A DNA stretch of 42,259 bases, taken from Polyangiaceae bacterium (GTDB lineage Bacteria > Myxococcota_A > Polyangia > Polyangiales > Polyangiaceae). The stretch covers positions 1-42,259 of the forward strand of contig JAQSWN010000030.1 in the NCBI GenBank assembly GCA_029266615.1, in the 5' to 3' direction. The translations under genes and the position numbers were made by a program. The notes beneath the pieces were generated by a model. That model saw only the letters and a list, made by a program, of their open reading frames with translations, was not told where the DNA came from and did not search any database. Position 1 is the first letter of the stretch, and every line of letters begins with the position of its first letter. Below, piece after piece: positions 9,823 to 18,567 of this stretch.

Positions 9823-11001
9823 TCAGAACGTCCCGGAGATCAGCCCACCCGAGAAGCCGGGCTGGTACACCGGCACCACGACGACCCGCGGCCCTTGCCC
9901 GCGTTTGGCGGCGCGGGTCTCTTTGGAATCCACCAGGTAATAAACGACGGTGCCCACGGCGGCCGCGCCCGCGACCGCGAAACTGACGATGGCCAGGGTC
10001 TTGAAGGTGTCGCCCGACTTCACGTTGTCGTTGTACTTGTCGCAGTTGTCCGTGTACTGGCGCGCACGATCGGCACGAGCGTCGGCGGTGGCGCCGGCCC
10101 AAAGCGGGCTCGTCGCGAGCCACTTCTCCGGCTCGTTACACACGCCTCGAGAGGACGCCTTGCGGTCCGCGTTGACCGCCTTGTCGATGATCTGGGCCTG
10201 AATGCTGTCGGCGGCGTCGTAGGCGGACTTGGAGCTGAACGCGAAAGCGCCGCCTCCGATCAAGCCGGCGCCGACGAGACCGACGCCGACCATGGCTCCG
10301 GGGGTGCTCGTCACCCAAGGCACGAAGCCTTTTCGGTGCGACGACTCCTCTGGGATCGGCGCCTCTTCGCCACCGGGCGCGGCCGGCGGGGGAGCATCGC
10401 CGGCCCCTGAGGGCTTGGGGCGAGTGGCGAGCCGGAGGCTCACGCTGCTGCTCTGGCCGGCGGTCGCCGTGACGTCGCCGTTGGCGGTCTTTCCGTCTTT
10501 CTTTGCCTGAAGCTGATGCGCGCCGGGCGGGAGGTAGAGCGCGCCGGGTAGCGGCGACATACCTTCCAAGTCGCCGTCCACGTAGACTTCGGCGCCGGCG
10601 GTATCCACTTCCAGAGCGACTTCCCCTACGAGCGCCTTGGCGGCGGTAAGTCCCGTCTCCGCGCCTTGGCGCTCGGCTTCGGTCGCTTCCTTATGCTCCC
10701 GCAGGTACTGAGCGAAGTGCTTGGCCGCGTCCGCCTCATGGCCCGACCGCAGCTCGCTCTGCGCCAGATTGAGGAGCACGGCGGGGTGCTTCTTCAGCGC
10801 GTAGGCCTGAAGGAACGCAACGCGCGCCTTCGCGAAGTCTTTTTTGTCGAAGTAGGTGACGCCCTCCTTGAAGCGCTCGCGCGCCATCGTCAACGTGACA
10901 TCGTCTTGGGCTTGGGCTCGGGCCGGTACGAGCACGAGGGCACCGAGCAACGCGGCGGCGGTTCCGAGCCGCGTGAGATTAAGAGAGACGCTTCTTCGCA
11001 T
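9823..11001 (-). CDS. TPR/PEGA-domain membrane protein
   Basis: The 392-residue protein has a Sec signal peptide (cleavage near 'ARAQA'). A short helical TPR-like region follows (about 35-115: 'ARERFKEGVTYFDKKDFAKA'). Next comes a PEGA domain (about 125-195: 'GEVALEVDTAGAEVYVDGDL'), which is a surface-layer or peptidoglycan-type beta domain that often carries this A-E-V-Y-V-D-G motif. A Pro-rich spacer precedes two predicted hydrophobic segments (about 235-258 and 325-350). The architecture is common in myxobacteria, where the function is mostly unknown; an envelope scaffold is the likely role. A GAGG site 8 nt before the ATG supports the start. The gene lies 119 bp downstream of the Pro-rich membrane protein gene on the same strand and may be cotranscribed with it. 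Confidence 0.85.
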   Translation of the reverse strand: MRRSVSLNLTRLGTAAALLGALVLVPARAQAQDDVTLTMARERFKEGVTYFDKKDFAKARVAFLQAYALKKHPAVLLNLAQSELRSGHEADAAKHFAQYLREHKEATEAERQGAETGLTAAKALVGEVALEVDTAGAEVYVDGDLEGMSPLPGALYLPPGAHQLQAKKDGKTANGDVTATAGQSSSVSLRLATRPKPSGAGDAPPPAAPGGEEAPIPEESSHRKGFVPWVTSTPGAMVGVGLVGAGLIGGGAFAFSSKSAYDAADSIQAQIIDKAVNADRKASSRGVCNEPEKWLATSPLWAGATADARADRARQYTDNCDKYNDNVKSGDTFKTLAIVSFAVAGAAAVGTVVYYLVDSKETRAAKRGQGPRVVVVPVYQPGFSGGLISGTF

Positions 11002-11120
11002 TCACCAAGCCTCGGGTAGACCTCACGCCGTCACGCCCATGGGGCGAGGCGGACCAGCTCATCGATCATGAAAAGGGTCACAGCCAGCTTCGAGAGTAGA
11101 CGATAAATCGAGGCGACCGC

Positions 11121-12260
11121 TCAAAACGGGGTCTCCCGAACGATGACGCCTTTCGGCTTCGAAGCTCCAGGCTCAGTGGCCGACGGCTTGGTCTCCGACT
11201 TAGTCTCCGTTTTAGTCGTTTTTCGCGGGGTCGTGGGCGAGGCGGCTGGTTTCCGAGCGATGGCTTTGCTCGCCTTCGGCTCGGCTGCGGCGGGCGTCCG
11301 AGGACGCACAGGCTCGGGGGCGGCGGTCGGCGGAGCGAGTGGTTCGGGCGGGGCGACGGCGACCGTGGCTGCCGGCGCTTCGGACGCCGGTGAGAGCGTA
11401 GCGGGCGGGCGTGGTGCGGTAACCGTTGCCGCGTTGGGCGAAGACTGCGCCGTCGATGCTTTGCCGTTGCTCAGCTTGCCGACGGCGAAGGCCGCGACCC
11501 CCAGCAGCGCGGTGACGCCGAACACGAGAGGCAGCTTGCTGCGCCTCCGAATCAAGGGCCCGTCCGTGTCGTCCAGCGCGGAGGCTGCCGATGCGGGAGG
11601 AATGAACACCGGCGGCGCCGCGAGCGGGTTGCTGCGCGTTTGGCCGGGAATGGTCTGCGCGATGCGGGCGCGATCCGGCTTGGGCTGAGGGAGGGGGTGC
11701 AGCGCGGCGTCGCTGATGACGACGGCGGGCGTCGACGGATCGTCCTTGGGGATGTAAGGCTTGGACGGCGTGGTCAAGCCGCGCGCGACGGACGAGTCAG
11801 GCGAGCTTGGAGGAGGCGCGGTGTTGACTGGCTCCGGTGGCGGCACCGCAGGTGGAACCGAAGCCACGACGGCGGGCGGCGTGGCGACAACCGCAGGTGG
11901 AAGCGAAGCCACGACGGCGGGCGGCGCGGCGACAACCGCGGGCGGAACCGAAGCGACGGCGGGAGGGGCCGCGACGACGGCGGGAGGCTTGGCTACGGGC
12001 GCGGGGAGCGGAGCCGGAGGAGCGGGCGGAGGCGGGGCGGGCCCTACGACTACCGGAGCGATGCCGAGCAGAGTCGGCTTGGGCTGCGGTTTGGCGGCTG
12101 GTGCGACGGCGGGGAGCGGCGCGGTCTTGGTGGCGGGCGGTACGGGAACCGGCTCGCCGCCCAGGGCGGGGTCATCCCACGAAGCGGTGAATCGCTCAGA
12201 GAGGCGATCAGCCTCACTTTCGCTCAGCGGCGCGCTGGATGGACGTTGAGGATCCGGCAT
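11121..12260 (-). CDS. Pro/Ala-rich single-pass membrane protein
   Basis: No family is recognised in this 379-residue protein. The N-terminal half is extremely rich in Pro, Ala and Val and carries a repeated 15-residue 'PPAVVAxxPPAVVAS'-type unit encoded by a 45-bp DNA repeat. A single transmembrane segment follows ('LPLVFGVTALLGVAAFAVG', about residues 240-260) after a basic 'RRRSKLP' stretch. The C-terminal half is again low complexity (Ala/Pro, then Lys/Thr/Ser) and ends in '..VIVRETPF'. With a basic segment before the membrane helix, the N-terminal region is probably cytoplasmic and the basic C-terminal tail periplasmic, where it could contact cell wall. It is divergent from the amidase gene, with starts about 40-70 bp apart. 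No ribosome-binding site is obvious. Confidence 0.65.
   Translation of the reverse strand: MPDPQRPSSAPLSESEADRLSERFTASWDDPALGGEPVPVPPATKTAPLPAVAPAAKPQPKPTLLGIAPVVVGPAPPPPAPPAPLPAPVAKPPAVVAAPPAVASVPPAVVAAPPAVVASLPPAVVATPPAVVASVPPAVPPPEPVNTAPPPSSPDSSVARGLTTPSKPYIPKDDPSTPAVVISDAALHPLPQPKPDRARIAQTIPGQTRSNPLAAPPVFIPPASAASALDDTDGPLIRRRSKLPLVFGVTALLGVAAFAVGKLSNGKASTAQSSPNAATVTAPRPPATLSPASEAPAATVAVAPPEPLAPPTAAPEPVRPRTPAAAEPKASKAIARKPAASPTTPRKTTKTETKSETKPSATEPGASKPKGVIVRETPF
11845..11979 (+). repeat. 45-bp in-frame tandem repeat (about three copies)
   Basis: Copies at 11845-11889 and 11890-11934 are nearly identical 45-mers beginning ACCGCAGGTGGAA. A third, shorter and diverged copy runs from 11935 to about 11979. 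The unit length is a multiple of three and encodes the Pro/Val/Ala repeat of the minus-strand membrane protein, so copy-number change would keep the frame. Confidence 0.85.
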
Positions 12261-12299
12261 GGAAGCGATCGGGTTCCAGTCAGGCTAGCATCGGCCCTC

Positions 12300-13949
12300 G
12301 TGCCTGGGCAACGCAGCCAACTGAAAAGATTGATGCTTTGCGTTTGGCTCGCGCTGCCTGCAGGCGGTGGTTGTGGGCGCACCGCGCCAAGCACGGATCC
12401 GCCTGCCGTCGACCGCGTTTCCGCCCCGCAGGGAGCCGCGGCTGAGCCGCTCCCTGCGCGCGCGGTGGCGGTCGCCAGCGCGGACGCGCTCGCCGTCCAA
12501 GCCAGCCAATCCACCGGCCAGACGGCGACGCGCGCGCTGCAGCAAGCGGCGGAGCTACGGGCGCGCTTGTTCCGTCGCGAGCACCGCGAGGCCGACGCGC
12601 TCGAAGCGGGCGAGCTGCTGCGGCAGCTCGGGCGCAAAGCAGGTCCCGCGCGTTGCGACGCGGAGCTCGAGCGACTGCTACTCGAGGGGGAGCTCAACGC
12701 GGATGCAGAGGCGACGTACCGTGCGCTCTACGCGCTGTCGCGCAGCGAGGACGCGGCGTGCAGCGCGCGCGTCCAGGCCGCGCTCGAGATCCTCGAGGCG
12801 TTCCGACCGGCAGAGGGCGCGCTCGCGGCGCTCGAGCCGCATCCCACTGCAAGCAGGAGCGCGTCGCCGAGCGTTACCGGCTCGCCGAGCGCGCAGGCGC
12901 CGAGCGGCGCCGCGGAGAGCGCGACGCTCACCCACATCGAGCGCTACTCCGGCAAGGATGCGGCGCGCGTCGTCGTGTTCGTTTCGAAACCGGTGCGCTT
13001 CGAAGTGGGCTCGCTGGCGCCGGCCCCCGGAGTTGGGCCGCGTTTGTTCGTGGATTTACGAGGCGCCCAGTATTCGGGCAAATCTGCGCTCGGCGCCGAA
13101 GGTTTGCTGGAACGGGTGCGCGCTGCCGACGGCGCGGAAGGCACGCGCGTCGTGTTGGATCTGGCGGAAGCCGCTGAGCACCGTGTGTTCTACGTGCCCG
13201 AGCCGTTTCGCTTGATCATCGACGTCGCGAAGCCGAACCCCTCGCGAGGCGCGACGCGCGAGGTCCGACGCGTGGTGTTGGATCCTGGGCACGGCGGGCA
13301 CGACCCCGGCGCCATCGGGCCCACCGGGCTGCGGGAGAAGGACGTGGCGCTCGACATCGCGCACCGCGCCGCGCCTCTCATCGCTCGGGAGCTGGGCATC
13401 TCCACACTACTGACGCGGGACGCGGACGTGTTCGTGCCGCTGGAAGAGCGCACCGCGCGAGCGAACGCGTTCGGCGCCGATCTGTTCGTGTCCATTCACT
13501 GCAACGCCACGGAGCGGAGCGGCGGCAGCGGCGTCATGACGTTCGTGCTCGATGACTCGAAAGATCAGCTGGCGTCTCGCATCGCCACGCTGGAAAACTC
13601 AGCGTCGGCGGAGGCGACCAGCGAGCTGGCACAAGTCATGAGCCGGCTCGCCGGCTCCGACCGGGCGAGCGACGCGCGCGCGCGCGCCCGCGATACCGAG
13701 TTCGCCGTGCTCTTGCAACGGGCGGCGATGGCGTCACTGGCGCCAAATTACCCAGATGTGCCCGACGGGGGCGTGAAGCGGGCTGGATTTTACGTTCTGG
13801 CTGGCGCGCGTATGCCCGCGGTGTTGTTCGAAACCTCGTTCATCTCCAGCGTTAGAGACGAAACCCGCTTCAACACCGGAGACTTCCGCCAAAAGCTGGC
13901 CGACGCGATCGTGAACGCCATTCGCGCCTACAAGGACGGGCGAAAATAG
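12300..13949 (+). CDS. N-acetylmuramoyl-L-alanine amidase (AMIN + Amidase_3)
   Basis: Zinc amidase that cuts the bond between MurNAc and the stem peptide in the periplasm. Numbering from GTG 12300 (549 aa), there is a basic N-region and hydrophobic stretch ending 'LPAGGGC' (possible lipoprotein, Cys25, non-canonical lipobox). A helical region (about 60-190) and a Ser/Ala linker follow. An AMIN-type targeting domain spans about 210-320. The Amidase_3 domain runs from about 325 to the end. Zinc ligands and catalytic residues are in place: H331 in DPGHGG, E346 in REKD, H400 in SIHCN and E511 in LFETSF. The frame remains open far upstream, but that part is antisense to the Pro-rich gene. GTG 12300 gives the better signal peptide; ATG 12333 is the alternative. 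AmiC-like role in cell separation or recycling is inferred from the family. Confidence 0.93.
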   Translation: MPGQRSQLKRLMLCVWLALPAGGGCGRTAPSTDPPAVDRVSAPQGAAAEPLPARAVAVASADALAVQASQSTGQTATRALQQAAELRARLFRREHREADALEAGELLRQLGRKAGPARCDAELERLLLEGELNADAEATYRALYALSRSEDAACSARVQAALEILEAFRPAEGALAALEPHPTASRSASPSVTGSPSAQAPSGAAESATLTHIERYSGKDAARVVVFVSKPVRFEVGSLAPAPGVGPRLFVDLRGAQYSGKSALGAEGLLERVRAADGAEGTRVVLDLAEAAEHRVFYVPEPFRLIIDVAKPNPSRGATREVRRVVLDPGHGGHDPGAIGPTGLREKDVALDIAHRAAPLIARELGISTLLTRDADVFVPLEERTARANAFGADLFVSIHCNATERSGGSGVMTFVLDDSKDQLASRIATLENSASAEATSELAQVMSRLAGSDRASDARARARDTEFAVLLQRAAMASLAPNYPDVPDGGVKRAGFYVLAGARMPAVLFETSFISSVRDETRFNTGDFRQKLADAIVNAIRAYKDGRK

Positions 13950-13967
13950 CGTCCGAGGTCGCGCGTT

Positions 13968-13995
13968 CGGGCGGAATTCCGGCGCGCGCCGCCCG
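13968..13995 (+). terminator. Possible hairpin after the amidase gene
   Basis: Arms CGGGCGG (13968-13974) and CCGCCCG (13989-13995) enclose a GC-rich, itself palindromic loop. It lies between the amidase stop and the promoter of the next gene. No T tract follows, so intrinsic termination is uncertain. Confidence 0.35.
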
Positions 13996-14013
13996 TTCCC
14001 TCGTAAAGCGCGG

Positions 14014-14042
14014 TTGACGCGACTCTAGGTCGTCCTTACAGT
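14014..14042 (+). promoter_or_regulatory. Sigma70-type promoter of the dksA-like gene
   Basis: A -35 element TTGACG (14014-14019) is separated by exactly 17 bp from a -10-like element TACAGT (14037-14042). The downstream start codon is about 40 bp away, giving a short leader. This is one of the best housekeeping promoter matches in the window. Confidence 0.6.
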
Positions 14043-14082
14043 GCTGGGCCATTTCGGTGGCGTCTGAAAGGCAGTGAGGTCC

Positions 14083-14466
14083 ATGAAGGACAAAGAACAG
14101 CAGATGAGCAAGGCCCAGCTGAAGAAATTCAAGGACATGCTGGAAGCCAAGCGTCAGGAGATCATCAAACGCGCCCAGCAAACGCTGGACGAGGACATGA
14201 CTCTGGACGCGAACGACCTGCCGGACGAAATGGATCTGGCGTCCAGCGAGTACCTGCAATCCTTCACGTTCCGGCTTCGCGGTCGCGAGAAGGCCTTTTT
14301 GGACAAGATCCAGAAGGCGATCGAGAAGATCGACAACGGCAGCTTCGGCACCTGTGACGACTGCGGCGAGAAGATCTCCATCAAGCGTCTGGAAGCGCGG
14401 CCCGAGACCTCGCTCTGCATCCGCTGCAAAGAGGATCAGGAGCGCGTGGAAAAAGACTTCACCTAG
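14083..14466 (+). CDS. dksA: DksA/TraR-family RNA polymerase-binding regulator
   Basis: Small protein (127 aa from ATG 14083) that would enter the RNA polymerase secondary channel and, with ppGpp, adjust rRNA and amino-acid promoters. The N-terminal coiled coil contains the acidic tip motif DEMDLA, matching the DxxDxA signature of true DksA proteins. A four-cysteine zinc finger follows, C91-x2-C94 and C112-x2-C115. It is slightly shorter than E. coli DksA (151 aa), mostly at the N-terminus. GTG 14074 and ATG 14104 are alternative starts; the purine-rich GAAAGG...GTGAGG just upstream fits 14083 or 14074. It has its own promoter and ends in a strong hairpin shared with uvrA. Presence of both the acidic tip and the full zinc finger favours DksA over inactive homologues. 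Confidence 0.93.
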   Translation: MKDKEQQMSKAQLKKFKDMLEAKRQEIIKRAQQTLDEDMTLDANDLPDEMDLASSEYLQSFTFRLRGREKAFLDKIQKAIEKIDNGSFGTCDDCGEKISIKRLEARPETSLCIRCKEDQERVEKDFT

Positions 14467-14490
14467 TCCGTCCCAGCGCGGACATTCTTC

Positions 14491-14520
14491 GAGGCGTCCG
14501 TGCCAGTGCACGGGCGCCTC
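14491..14520. terminator. Bidirectional hairpin between dksA and uvrA
   Basis: A 13-bp stem (one T-G pair) with arms 14491-14503 and 14508-14520 and loop CAGT. It lies between two convergent genes, 24 bp after the dksA stop and 9 bp after the uvrA stop. A modest T-containing stretch (GTTGCATTTC) follows on the plus strand. It most likely terminates both genes. Confidence 0.7.
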
Positions 14521-14529
14521 GTTGCATTT

Positions 14530-17469
14530 CTAGCGGCGGCGCGCGGCCGCCTTCGCCTTGGGCGCAGCGGTGCGCTTCTCGGCACTGGCGACGGCGGCCT
14601 TGGCGCGGGGCTTCGTGATGCCAGCGTGCTGATCCAAAGTCGCTTTGAGGAAGCGACCGGTATGGCTCCCGGGGCGGTCGGCGACGTCTTCGGGCGTGCC
14701 TTCGGCGACGATGTAGCCGCCCTGCTCGCCGCCCTCCGGGCCCATGTCGATGACCCAGTCCGAGCAGGCGATGAGATCCGTGTTGTGCTCGATGAGGAGC
14801 ACGGTGTTGCCGGCGTCCCGTAAGCCGAGCAGCGCGTGCGTGAGGAGCTCGATGTCCGAGAAGTGCAGGCCCGTGGTCGGCTCGTCCAGCACATACAAGG
14901 TGCGGCCAGTCGCCTTGCGGCTGAGCTCGGTGGCGAGCTTCACGCGCTGCGCTTCGCCGCCGGAGAGGGTGGTCGCAGGCTGGCCGAGCTGGATGTAGCC
15001 CAGGCCGACTTGGCGCAGCGCGGCCAGCTTCTGCGCGATGCGTGGGATCGACTCGAGCAAGTCGGACGCCTGGTCGACCGTGAGGTCGAGCGCGTCCGCG
15101 ATGCTGAGGCCGCGGAACCGCACCTCGAGGGTCTCGCGGTTGTAACGCTTGCCGCTGCACGCGTCGCACGTGACGTACACGTCTGGCAGGAAGTGCATCT
15201 CTACCCGGAGCACGCCGTCGCCCTGACACGCTTCGCAGCGGCCACCCTTCACGTTGAAGGAGAAGCGGCCAGGTTTGTAGCCGCGCGCGCGTGCGTCCGG
15301 CAAGCCCGCGTACAGCTCGCGCAGGTGCGTGAAAATGCCAGTGTAGGTGGCCGGATTGGAGCGAGGCGTGCGCCCAATCGGGGCTTGGTCGATGCTGATG
15401 ACCTTATCGATGTGCTCGAGACCTTCGATGCGGTCGCAGCTGCCGACCAGGCCGGTCGCGCCGTACAGCTGGGCACGCACGGCGCTGAGCAAGGTGTCCA
15501 CCACCAAGCTGCTCTTGCCGGATCCGGACACTCCCGTCACCGCCACGATGACGCCGAGCGGCACCGAGAGCGTCACGTCCTTGAGGTTGTGCGCTTTGGC
15601 GCCCACGACACGCAGGAACGAGCCGTTCGGCTGTTTGCGGGTGCTGGGGATGGGGAGCCGCTTTTCTCCCGACAAGTACGGACCCGTCACCGAGCCAGGG
15701 TCGCTCATCAAGTCCTGCGGAGTGCCCTGAGCGACGATGCGTCCCCCGAGCGCGCCGGCGCCGGGGCCCATGTCCAGCACATGGTCGGCGGCCAAGATCG
15801 CTTCTCGATCGTGCTCCACTACCAGCACGCTGTTGCCCTTGTCGACCAAGCGTCGGAGCGCCTCCAGGAGGCGTTCGTTGTCGCGCGCGTGTAGGCCGAT
15901 GCTCGGCTCGTCCAGCACGTAGAGCACGCCCACGAGCGAAGCGCCGATCTGCGTCGCGAGGCGGATGCGTTGCCCCTCGCCGCCGGAGAGCGTGTGGGTC
16001 GCGCGGTCCAGGGCCAGGTAATCCAGGCCGACGTCGATCAAGAAACCGAGCCGCTCCGTCACCGCGCGCACGAGCGGCAGCGCGATCGCGGAGTCTCGCT
16101 GCGTGAGGCTGCTGTTCTTGGAAAAAGCGAGCAGGAACTCGCGCAAGCCACGCAGCGGCATCTGGCACAGCTGCGCGATGGTTTGATTACCGAGCCGCAC
16201 CGCGAGCGCTTCTGGCCGCAGCCGCACGCCTCCGCACGCCTCGCAGATTTGCGTGACGCTGAAGCGACCGATGTCTTCCTGACGGATCGCGCCCTCTTCG
16301 GCGTCTTGCTCTTGTTCCTCGCCTTCGACTAGAGCGTCCGACTCCAGCAAGCGCGAGAGCCGCGGCATGATGCCTTCGTACGTGGTCGGCTGTCCGCGGC
16401 CGCGCTTGGGCTTGAGCGAGCCACCGTGGAGAATCGCGTCGCGAGCCGCCTCGGGTAGGTCCGCCCACGCGACGTCCGGGTCCACGCCGAGCGTGTCCAC
16501 GAGGCGCGCGACCTCGGCCGCTGTCGCCACCGAGCCGCGCCGCCCGAAGGCGGCCACTGCGCCTTCACGCAAGGAGCGCGAGCGGTCTGGAACCACTCGG
16601 TTCTCGTCAATCGCGGAGCGCACGCCGAGGCCGTCGCACGCCGGGCACGCGCCGTGAGGACTGTTGAACGAAAAGAGCCGCGGCTCGAGCGGGGGCAACG
16701 TGATGCCGAACTCCCAGCTCACCAGCCGCTCGCTTCGGACGAGGGGATCGCTACCGTCACCCGCGTCCATGAGCACAGTTCCGTCGCCCAGCTTGAGCGC
16801 CAGCTCCACCGAGTCCGTGATGCGCCCCTTGGCGCTTTGCTTCACCACGATGCGGTCGACGACGACGTCGAGGTCGTGCGCGGCTGCCGGATCGAGTGTC
16901 ACCTCGTCGGCCAAATCCATGTTCCGCCCGTCGAGGCGCGCGCGAACGAAGCCATCGCGGCGGAGCCGCTCCAGCTCCGAGAATAAGTCACCCTCGCGGC
17001 CTCGGGCGATGGGCGAAAGTAGCGAGAGGCGGGCGCCTTCGCCACGGTCCAAGATCTCGTCCACGATCTCTTGCACCGTGTAGGCGCGGAGCACTTTGCC
17101 CGACTTGGGGCAATGGGGCACACCGATGCGCGCGTAAAGGAGACGCAGGTAGTCGGCGATTTCCGTGACGGTGCCGACGGTCGAGCGCGGGCTCTTTCCG
17201 AGACCCTTCTGCTCGATGGCAATGGCCGGGCTGAGCCCCTCGATGCTCTCGACGCGGGGCTTGGGGAGCTGGTCTAGAAACTGCCGCGCGTAGGCCGAGA
17301 GCGACTCCACGTAGCGCCGCTGGCCCTCCGCGTAGATCGTATCGAACGCTAGCGACGACTTGCCAGACCCGCTGGGGCCGGTGATGACGACCAGCTGATT
17401 GCGCGGCAGGTCGCAGCTCACGCTCTTCAGGTTGTGCTGGGTGGCACCTCGGACGACCAGACGTTCCAT
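14530..17469 (-). CDS. uvrA: Excinuclease ABC subunit A
   Basis: Damage-recognition ATPase of nucleotide excision repair, 979 aa from ATG 17469 (the frame opens 8 codons earlier, but the MERLVVRGA start matches the family). Both ABC ATPase modules are complete: Walker A GPSGSGKS (31-38) and a second GVSGSGKSS, plus two signature sequences LSGGEGQR and LSGGEAQR. The second zinc module has both CxxC pairs (CEAC...CDAC). In the first zinc module only the distal pair C275-x2-C278 is present; the proximal CxxC position reads S251-W-E-F254, so that zinc site appears lost. A Lys/Ala-rich basic tail of about 30 residues extends the C-terminus, and an acidic insert (EEQEQDAEEG) lies before the signature of the first module. 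No uvrB or uvrC is nearby. Confidence 0.97.
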   Translation of the reverse strand: MERLVVRGATQHNLKSVSCDLPRNQLVVITGPSGSGKSSLAFDTIYAEGQRRYVESLSAYARQFLDQLPKPRVESIEGLSPAIAIEQKGLGKSPRSTVGTVTEIADYLRLLYARIGVPHCPKSGKVLRAYTVQEIVDEILDRGEGARLSLLSPIARGREGDLFSELERLRRDGFVRARLDGRNMDLADEVTLDPAAAHDLDVVVDRIVVKQSAKGRITDSVELALKLGDGTVLMDAGDGSDPLVRSERLVSWEFGITLPPLEPRLFSFNSPHGACPACDGLGVRSAIDENRVVPDRSRSLREGAVAAFGRRGSVATAAEVARLVDTLGVDPDVAWADLPEAARDAILHGGSLKPKRGRGQPTTYEGIMPRLSRLLESDALVEGEEQEQDAEEGAIRQEDIGRFSVTQICEACGGVRLRPEALAVRLGNQTIAQLCQMPLRGLREFLLAFSKNSSLTQRDSAIALPLVRAVTERLGFLIDVGLDYLALDRATHTLSGGEGQRIRLATQIGASLVGVLYVLDEPSIGLHARDNERLLEALRRLVDKGNSVLVVEHDREAILAADHVLDMGPGAGALGGRIVAQGTPQDLMSDPGSVTGPYLSGEKRLPIPSTRKQPNGSFLRVVGAKAHNLKDVTLSVPLGVIVAVTGVSGSGKSSLVVDTLLSAVRAQLYGATGLVGSCDRIEGLEHIDKVISIDQAPIGRTPRSNPATYTGIFTHLRELYAGLPDARARGYKPGRFSFNVKGGRCEACQGDGVLRVEMHFLPDVYVTCDACSGKRYNRETLEVRFRGLSIADALDLTVDQASDLLESIPRIAQKLAALRQVGLGYIQLGQPATTLSGGEAQRVKLATELSRKATGRTLYVLDEPTTGLHFSDIELLTHALLGLRDAGNTVLLIEHNTDLIACSDWVIDMGPEGGEQGGYIVAEGTPEDVADRPGSHTGRFLKATLDQHAGITKPRAKAAVASAEKRTAAPKAKAAARRR

Positions 17470-17690
17470 GGCCAGAACGGCTAGGTGTAACACACGCCCG
17501 AGGGCCGGGTCCGGTACGGAATTGCGGCCCCTCCGGCAGGTTCGGGGTCTCGGCCCGGGTGTCGGCCGAGCCTCCGCCGCGTCATCCGGGCCCCGACTTG
17601 GCGGTCCTTACCCGTACCTTGCGCAAGAAGACCCGGGGTGTGTTGCTACCCCCGAGGGCTTCGAGTAGCGTCCCGCCGCCGTGAGGCAAA

Positions 17691-17764
17691 GGGCCCATAG
17701 CTCAATCGGTCAGAGCCCCCGGCTCATAACCGGGCTGTTCCTGGTTCGAACCCAGGTGGGCCCA
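17691..17764 (+). tRNA. tRNA with CAT anticodon, probably tRNA-Ile2 (lysidine type)
   Basis: Complete cloverleaf: acceptor GGGCCCA/TGGGCCC, D arm, anticodon stem CCCGG/CCGGG with loop CTCATAA (anticodon 17725-17727), T stem CCTGG/CCAGG, discriminator A. The 3' CCA is not encoded. CAT could mean Met or Ile2. The acceptor stem has C4-G69 and C5-G68, the pairs known to be recognised by TilS in E. coli tRNA-Ile2, and the anticodon arm resembles Ile2 of other bacteria; hence the Ile2 call. The second CAT tRNA in this window lacks those pairs and looks like elongator Met. The structure is certain, the isotype less so. Confidence 0.8.
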
Positions 17765-17823
17765 CTGGCCGTCGCGGCGCGCAGCAGGTAGAGCTTCAGC
17801 TACTCGAGGAGCCGACACGTAAC

Positions 17824-18567
17824 GTGAGCATTCAGTCCCAGATCGACGCACTTGAGAAACTGTCCGAGCTCGACGCCGAGCTGAAAGAGGTCGGCGATGT
17901 TCTACGTACCGAGCGGGGAGAGCTCGATACGAAGAGGACCAAGCTCGCGGACCTCGTAGAACGCCTGAGCCGCGGCAAGACGAGCATCGAAGAAATGGAG
18001 AAAGCGCGCGGCGACGTGATGGGCGAAGCCCGTCAGATGCTGATCCAAATCGAGCGCTCACGTGAAAAGCTGTCGCGCTGCCGTACGGAGCGCGAGGCCA
18101 ACGCCGTCCAGCGCGAGCTGGAGGAGCTCCGGAAGCTCCACCGCGATCGCGAGATCGAGGTGGAGAAACTGGACACGCTAATCGAGCAAGGGCGCGCGGA
18201 CGTCACCGGCGTGCTCGGCGAGCACGATAAAATCGAGGCCGAGCTCGAGGCGATCGAAGACGCGGCGACGGGCCGCATCGCGGAGGCGCAGTCGCGCTTC
18301 GACGAGCGCTCCAAGCTCCGGGAGGACTTGGTCAAGGCCGTACCTCCCGTGCTCTACCGGCGCTACGAGCTCGTTCGCAGCCGTCGCGGCACCGCGCTCG
18401 CGTACACGCACACCGGTATCTGCAGCGCCTGCAACATCCAGCTGCAGCCGATGCTTTTCCAGAAGCTCAAGCGTGGCGAGGAAATCGGGCAGTGCCCGAG
18501 CTGCAACCGAATCATTTATTTCCGTGCCGTCATGACGGCGGGTAGCAGCGAGTCGAGCGGCGCGTGA
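17824..18567 (+). CDS. Coiled-coil zinc-ribbon protein (DUF164/COG1579)
   Basis: Protein of 247 aa made almost wholly of a long antiparallel coiled coil (about residues 1-190, rich in Glu, Lys and Leu heptads), followed by a C-terminal C4 zinc ribbon: CSAC and CPSC separated by about 20 residues. This matches the C4-type zinc-ribbon domain family (COG1579), described as nucleic-acid-binding or ribosome-associated in other bacteria. The GTG start has a GAGGAG sequence 12-17 nt upstream. The stop codon overlaps the start of the following kinase gene by 4 nt, so the two are translationally coupled. A regulatory or RNA-related partnership with the kinase is inference only. Confidence 0.85.
   Translation: MSIQSQIDALEKLSELDAELKEVGDVLRTERGELDTKRTKLADLVERLSRGKTSIEEMEKARGDVMGEARQMLIQIERSREKLSRCRTEREANAVQRELEELRKLHRDREIEVEKLDTLIEQGRADVTGVLGEHDKIEAELEAIEDAATGRIAEAQSRFDERSKLREDLVKAVPPVLYRRYELVRSRRGTALAYTHTGICSACNIQLQPMLFQKLKRGEEIGQCPSCNRIIYFRAVMTAGSSESSGA

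Noticed and set aside
11640..12299. Upstream extension of the amidase frame
   Set aside because: Arg/Gly-rich, opposite to the Pro-rich membrane protein gene, and it would bury the signal peptide inside the protein.
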